Below, piece after piece: positions 62,991-64,000 of a DNA stretch of 64,000 nucleotides (position 1 is its first letter; every line of letters starts with the position of its first letter). Where the stretch lies: contig CP118523.1 of assembly GCA_029227815.1 (NCBI GenBank), positions 1,302,001-1,366,000 of the forward strand, written 5' to 3'. The position numbers were made by a program, and so were the translations under genes. The stretch comes from Clostridiaceae bacterium M8S5 (GTDB lineage Bacteria > Bacillota > Clostridia > Tissierellales > MCWD3). The notes beneath the pieces are model-generated. The model had not been told where the DNA came from and did not search any database. It was given only the letters and a program-made list of their open reading frames with translations.

Positions 62991-63596
62991 TTGAATATAC
63001 TAATCGTACTTAGCATGTCTATAATAGGAGCGATAATTGGTTGGATTACAAACATAATAGCAATAAAATTAATATTTAGGCCGTATAAGGCTGTAAAAAT
63101 TCCCATTATTAATTATGAACTACAAGGACTTATACCAAAAAGAAGAAAAGATATTGCTAAAAGCATAGGACAGATAATAGAAGAAGAGTTAATTGACATA
63201 GAAGAGATATTTAATACATTGATAACCGATGAAGAAATCGATAAAATAGAAAAGCAGATAAAAGCAAAGATACTCAAATTAATAGACGAAAAAATGCCAA
63301 GTATAATACCTAATATGTTTAAAAGCAGTATAAAAACCTATATTTCTGACATGATAGACAAAGAGGGTAGAAAAATACTAGAGGATTTCTTACAAAAAGC
63401 ACTAGACAAAGCATCAACAAAAATATGTATAGCACAGTTAATAGAAGAGAAAATAAATTCTTTTGAAATAAGTAAACTAGAAGATATAATAGTAAAATTA
63501 GCAAAGAAGGAATTAAAACACATAGAACTTTTAGGTGGTCTTTTAGGTTTTTTAATTGGACTTGTTCAAGGTATACTAGTAATAATAATAAAATAA
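62991..63596 (+). CDS. DUF445 family membrane protein
   Basis: 201-residue protein. N-terminal hydrophobic helix and the conserved GWITNIIAIKLIFRPYKAVKIP, LQGLIPKRRKDIAKSIGQIIEEEL; a helical middle; a C-terminal helix (GGLLGFLIGLVQGILVIII). Matches DUF445 (B. subtilis YheB-like), shorter than many members. Start TTG 62991 after AGAGGTGA; the TTG at 62985 is inside it. Function unknown; linked to envelope in some bacteria. Confidence 0.85.
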   Translation: MNILIVLSMSIIGAIIGWITNIIAIKLIFRPYKAVKIPIINYELQGLIPKRRKDIAKSIGQIIEEELIDIEEIFNTLITDEEIDKIEKQIKAKILKLIDEKMPSIIPNMFKSSIKTYISDMIDKEGRKILEDFLQKALDKASTKICIAQLIEEKINSFEISKLEDIIVKLAKKELKHIELLGGLLGFLIGLVQGILVIIIK

Positions 63597-63629
63597 TTGT
63601 TGATTAGACTTAGAAAGGACATATAAAAT

Positions 63630-64000
63630 ATGCGTAAAGTAAATAAGTTGTTATTCACTTCAGATACGCTTTCAAGTGAAATGGCGTTGAATGAAATAAT
63701 AAAAAAATTTAAAGATATAACCTTTGAAAGGTGGATAGACAAAGGGATAGGGTTGGTAAATCTACATACTTCGTTTATAAAAATAGCAAAAGCGTTTAAA
63801 GAAGATAATATGATATTTACAAGACATATATGTCCTGTAAACATGGAAATAGATATAAGAAAGAGCATAGAAGATATAAATATTATAATTGAACAAATAG
63901 ATGAGATTAAAGATTTGCTAGATAGTGGTAAAACATTTTCGGTACAAGCTAGACTTTGTAGTGATATAAAGTTTGATTATAAAAGAAGTGATATTAGTAG
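63630..64000 (+). CDS. probable THUMP-like RNA methyltransferase, 3' end missing
   Basis: Open frame from ATG 63630 (after AGAAAGGA) to the window edge, 123 residues. The segment FSVQARLCSDIKFDYKRSDI resembles the THUMP-containing N-terminus of clostridial TRM11-like SAM-dependent RNA methyltransferases, whose catalytic domain would lie outside the window. MRKVNKLLFTSDTLSSEMALNEI precedes it. Call depends on remembered similarity and could be wrong. Confidence 0.45.
   Translation, partial: MRKVNKLLFTSDTLSSEMALNEIIKKFKDITFERWIDKGIGLVNLHTSFIKIAKAFKEDNMIFTRHICPVNMEIDIRKSIEDINIIIEQIDEIKDLLDSGKTFSVQARLCSDIKFDYKRSDIS

Noticed and set aside
1-64000. CRISPR array, prophage, transposase or integrase genes, T-box or cobalamin riboswitch
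   Set aside because: Looked for direct repeats, recombinase motifs and known leader motifs (including upstream of the corrinoid adenosyltransferase gene) and found none.

Overview
The window is one stretch of a low-GC (clearly AT-rich), spore-forming, motile, Gram-positive anaerobe of class Clostridia. The evidence is the AT-rich sequence with GGAGG-type ribosome binding sites and many ATA/AGA codons, plus spore genes (an alpha/beta-type SASP with a sigma-G-like promoter, YtxC, three GerAB-type germination permeases, a 35-residue YjcZ-like protein), MotA/MotB, CheW, DegS/DegU-like proteins and a Firmicutes-type 6S RNA. A lone histidine ammonia-lyase and a LysR protein resembling the selenium-metabolism regulators of amino-acid-fermenting clostridia suggest a Tissierellales/Peptostreptococcales-like organism; the genus cannot be fixed from this sequence. 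No prophage, insertion sequence or CRISPR array was seen; most of the region is ordinary chromosomal core.

Layout. 1-5 kb: end of an acetylornithine-type aminotransferase, a GlnK/GlnL-like two-component system and an NhaC antiporter. 5-14 kb: nucleoside, sugar, FAH-family, cobalamin, alarmone and peptidase enzymes. 14-25 kb: an unknown gene, NAD kinase, an RluA-family pseudouridine synthase, two unknown divergent genes, a NUDIX/phosphatase/short FtsH run, 6S RNA, motAB, a zinc-ribbon protein, a lipid kinase, and a bactofilin/M23 peptidase pair. 25.8-31.1 kb: one 1770-residue protein with a degenerate kinase domain, a STAND-like ATPase, TPR-like helices, GAF regions and an intact GGDEF domain. 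31-38 kb: LacI, YkuS, HutH, DUF896, CheW, a DegS/DegU pair and a cluster of tiny cysteine-containing peptide genes. 38-43.5 kb: LysR, PAP2, three tandem gerAB paralogues and tRNA-Leu(CAA). 43.6-54 kb: L,D-transpeptidase, an ECF sigma/anti-sigma/SIMPL module, polA-coaE-lytic transglycosylase, an orphan oligopeptide-binding lipoprotein and tRNA-Leu(GAG). 54-64 kb: a TM1266-like ACT protein behind a structured leader, dapA-dapB, a CPBP protease, SASP, a methyltransferase, cold-shock protein, Hsp33, a tRNA-Phe-Gly-Cys cluster, DUF6873, YtxC, DUF445 and the start of a probable RNA methyltransferase.

How the parts connect. Cell-envelope and sporulation functions recur (L,D-transpeptidase, lytic transglycosylase, bactofilin with M23 peptidase, DapA/DapB feeding lysine, peptidoglycan and dipicolinate, germination permeases, SASP, YtxC). 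Signalling genes (GlnKL, DegSU, CheW, the GGDEF giant, a small alarmone synthetase, ECF sigma) are dispersed between metabolic genes.

Least explained items: (1) a pair of about 124-bp inverted-repeat elements at 54836-54959 and 57897-58019 with compensating changes; (2) the small Cys-peptide cluster at 37186-37929 downstream of the DegS/DegU pair; (3) three orphan gerAB genes in tandem; (4) leaders with possible regulatory folds before the DegS-like kinase (35243-35357) and the TM1266-like gene (54423-54528). All structure and family calls were made by eye, without database searches or folding software.
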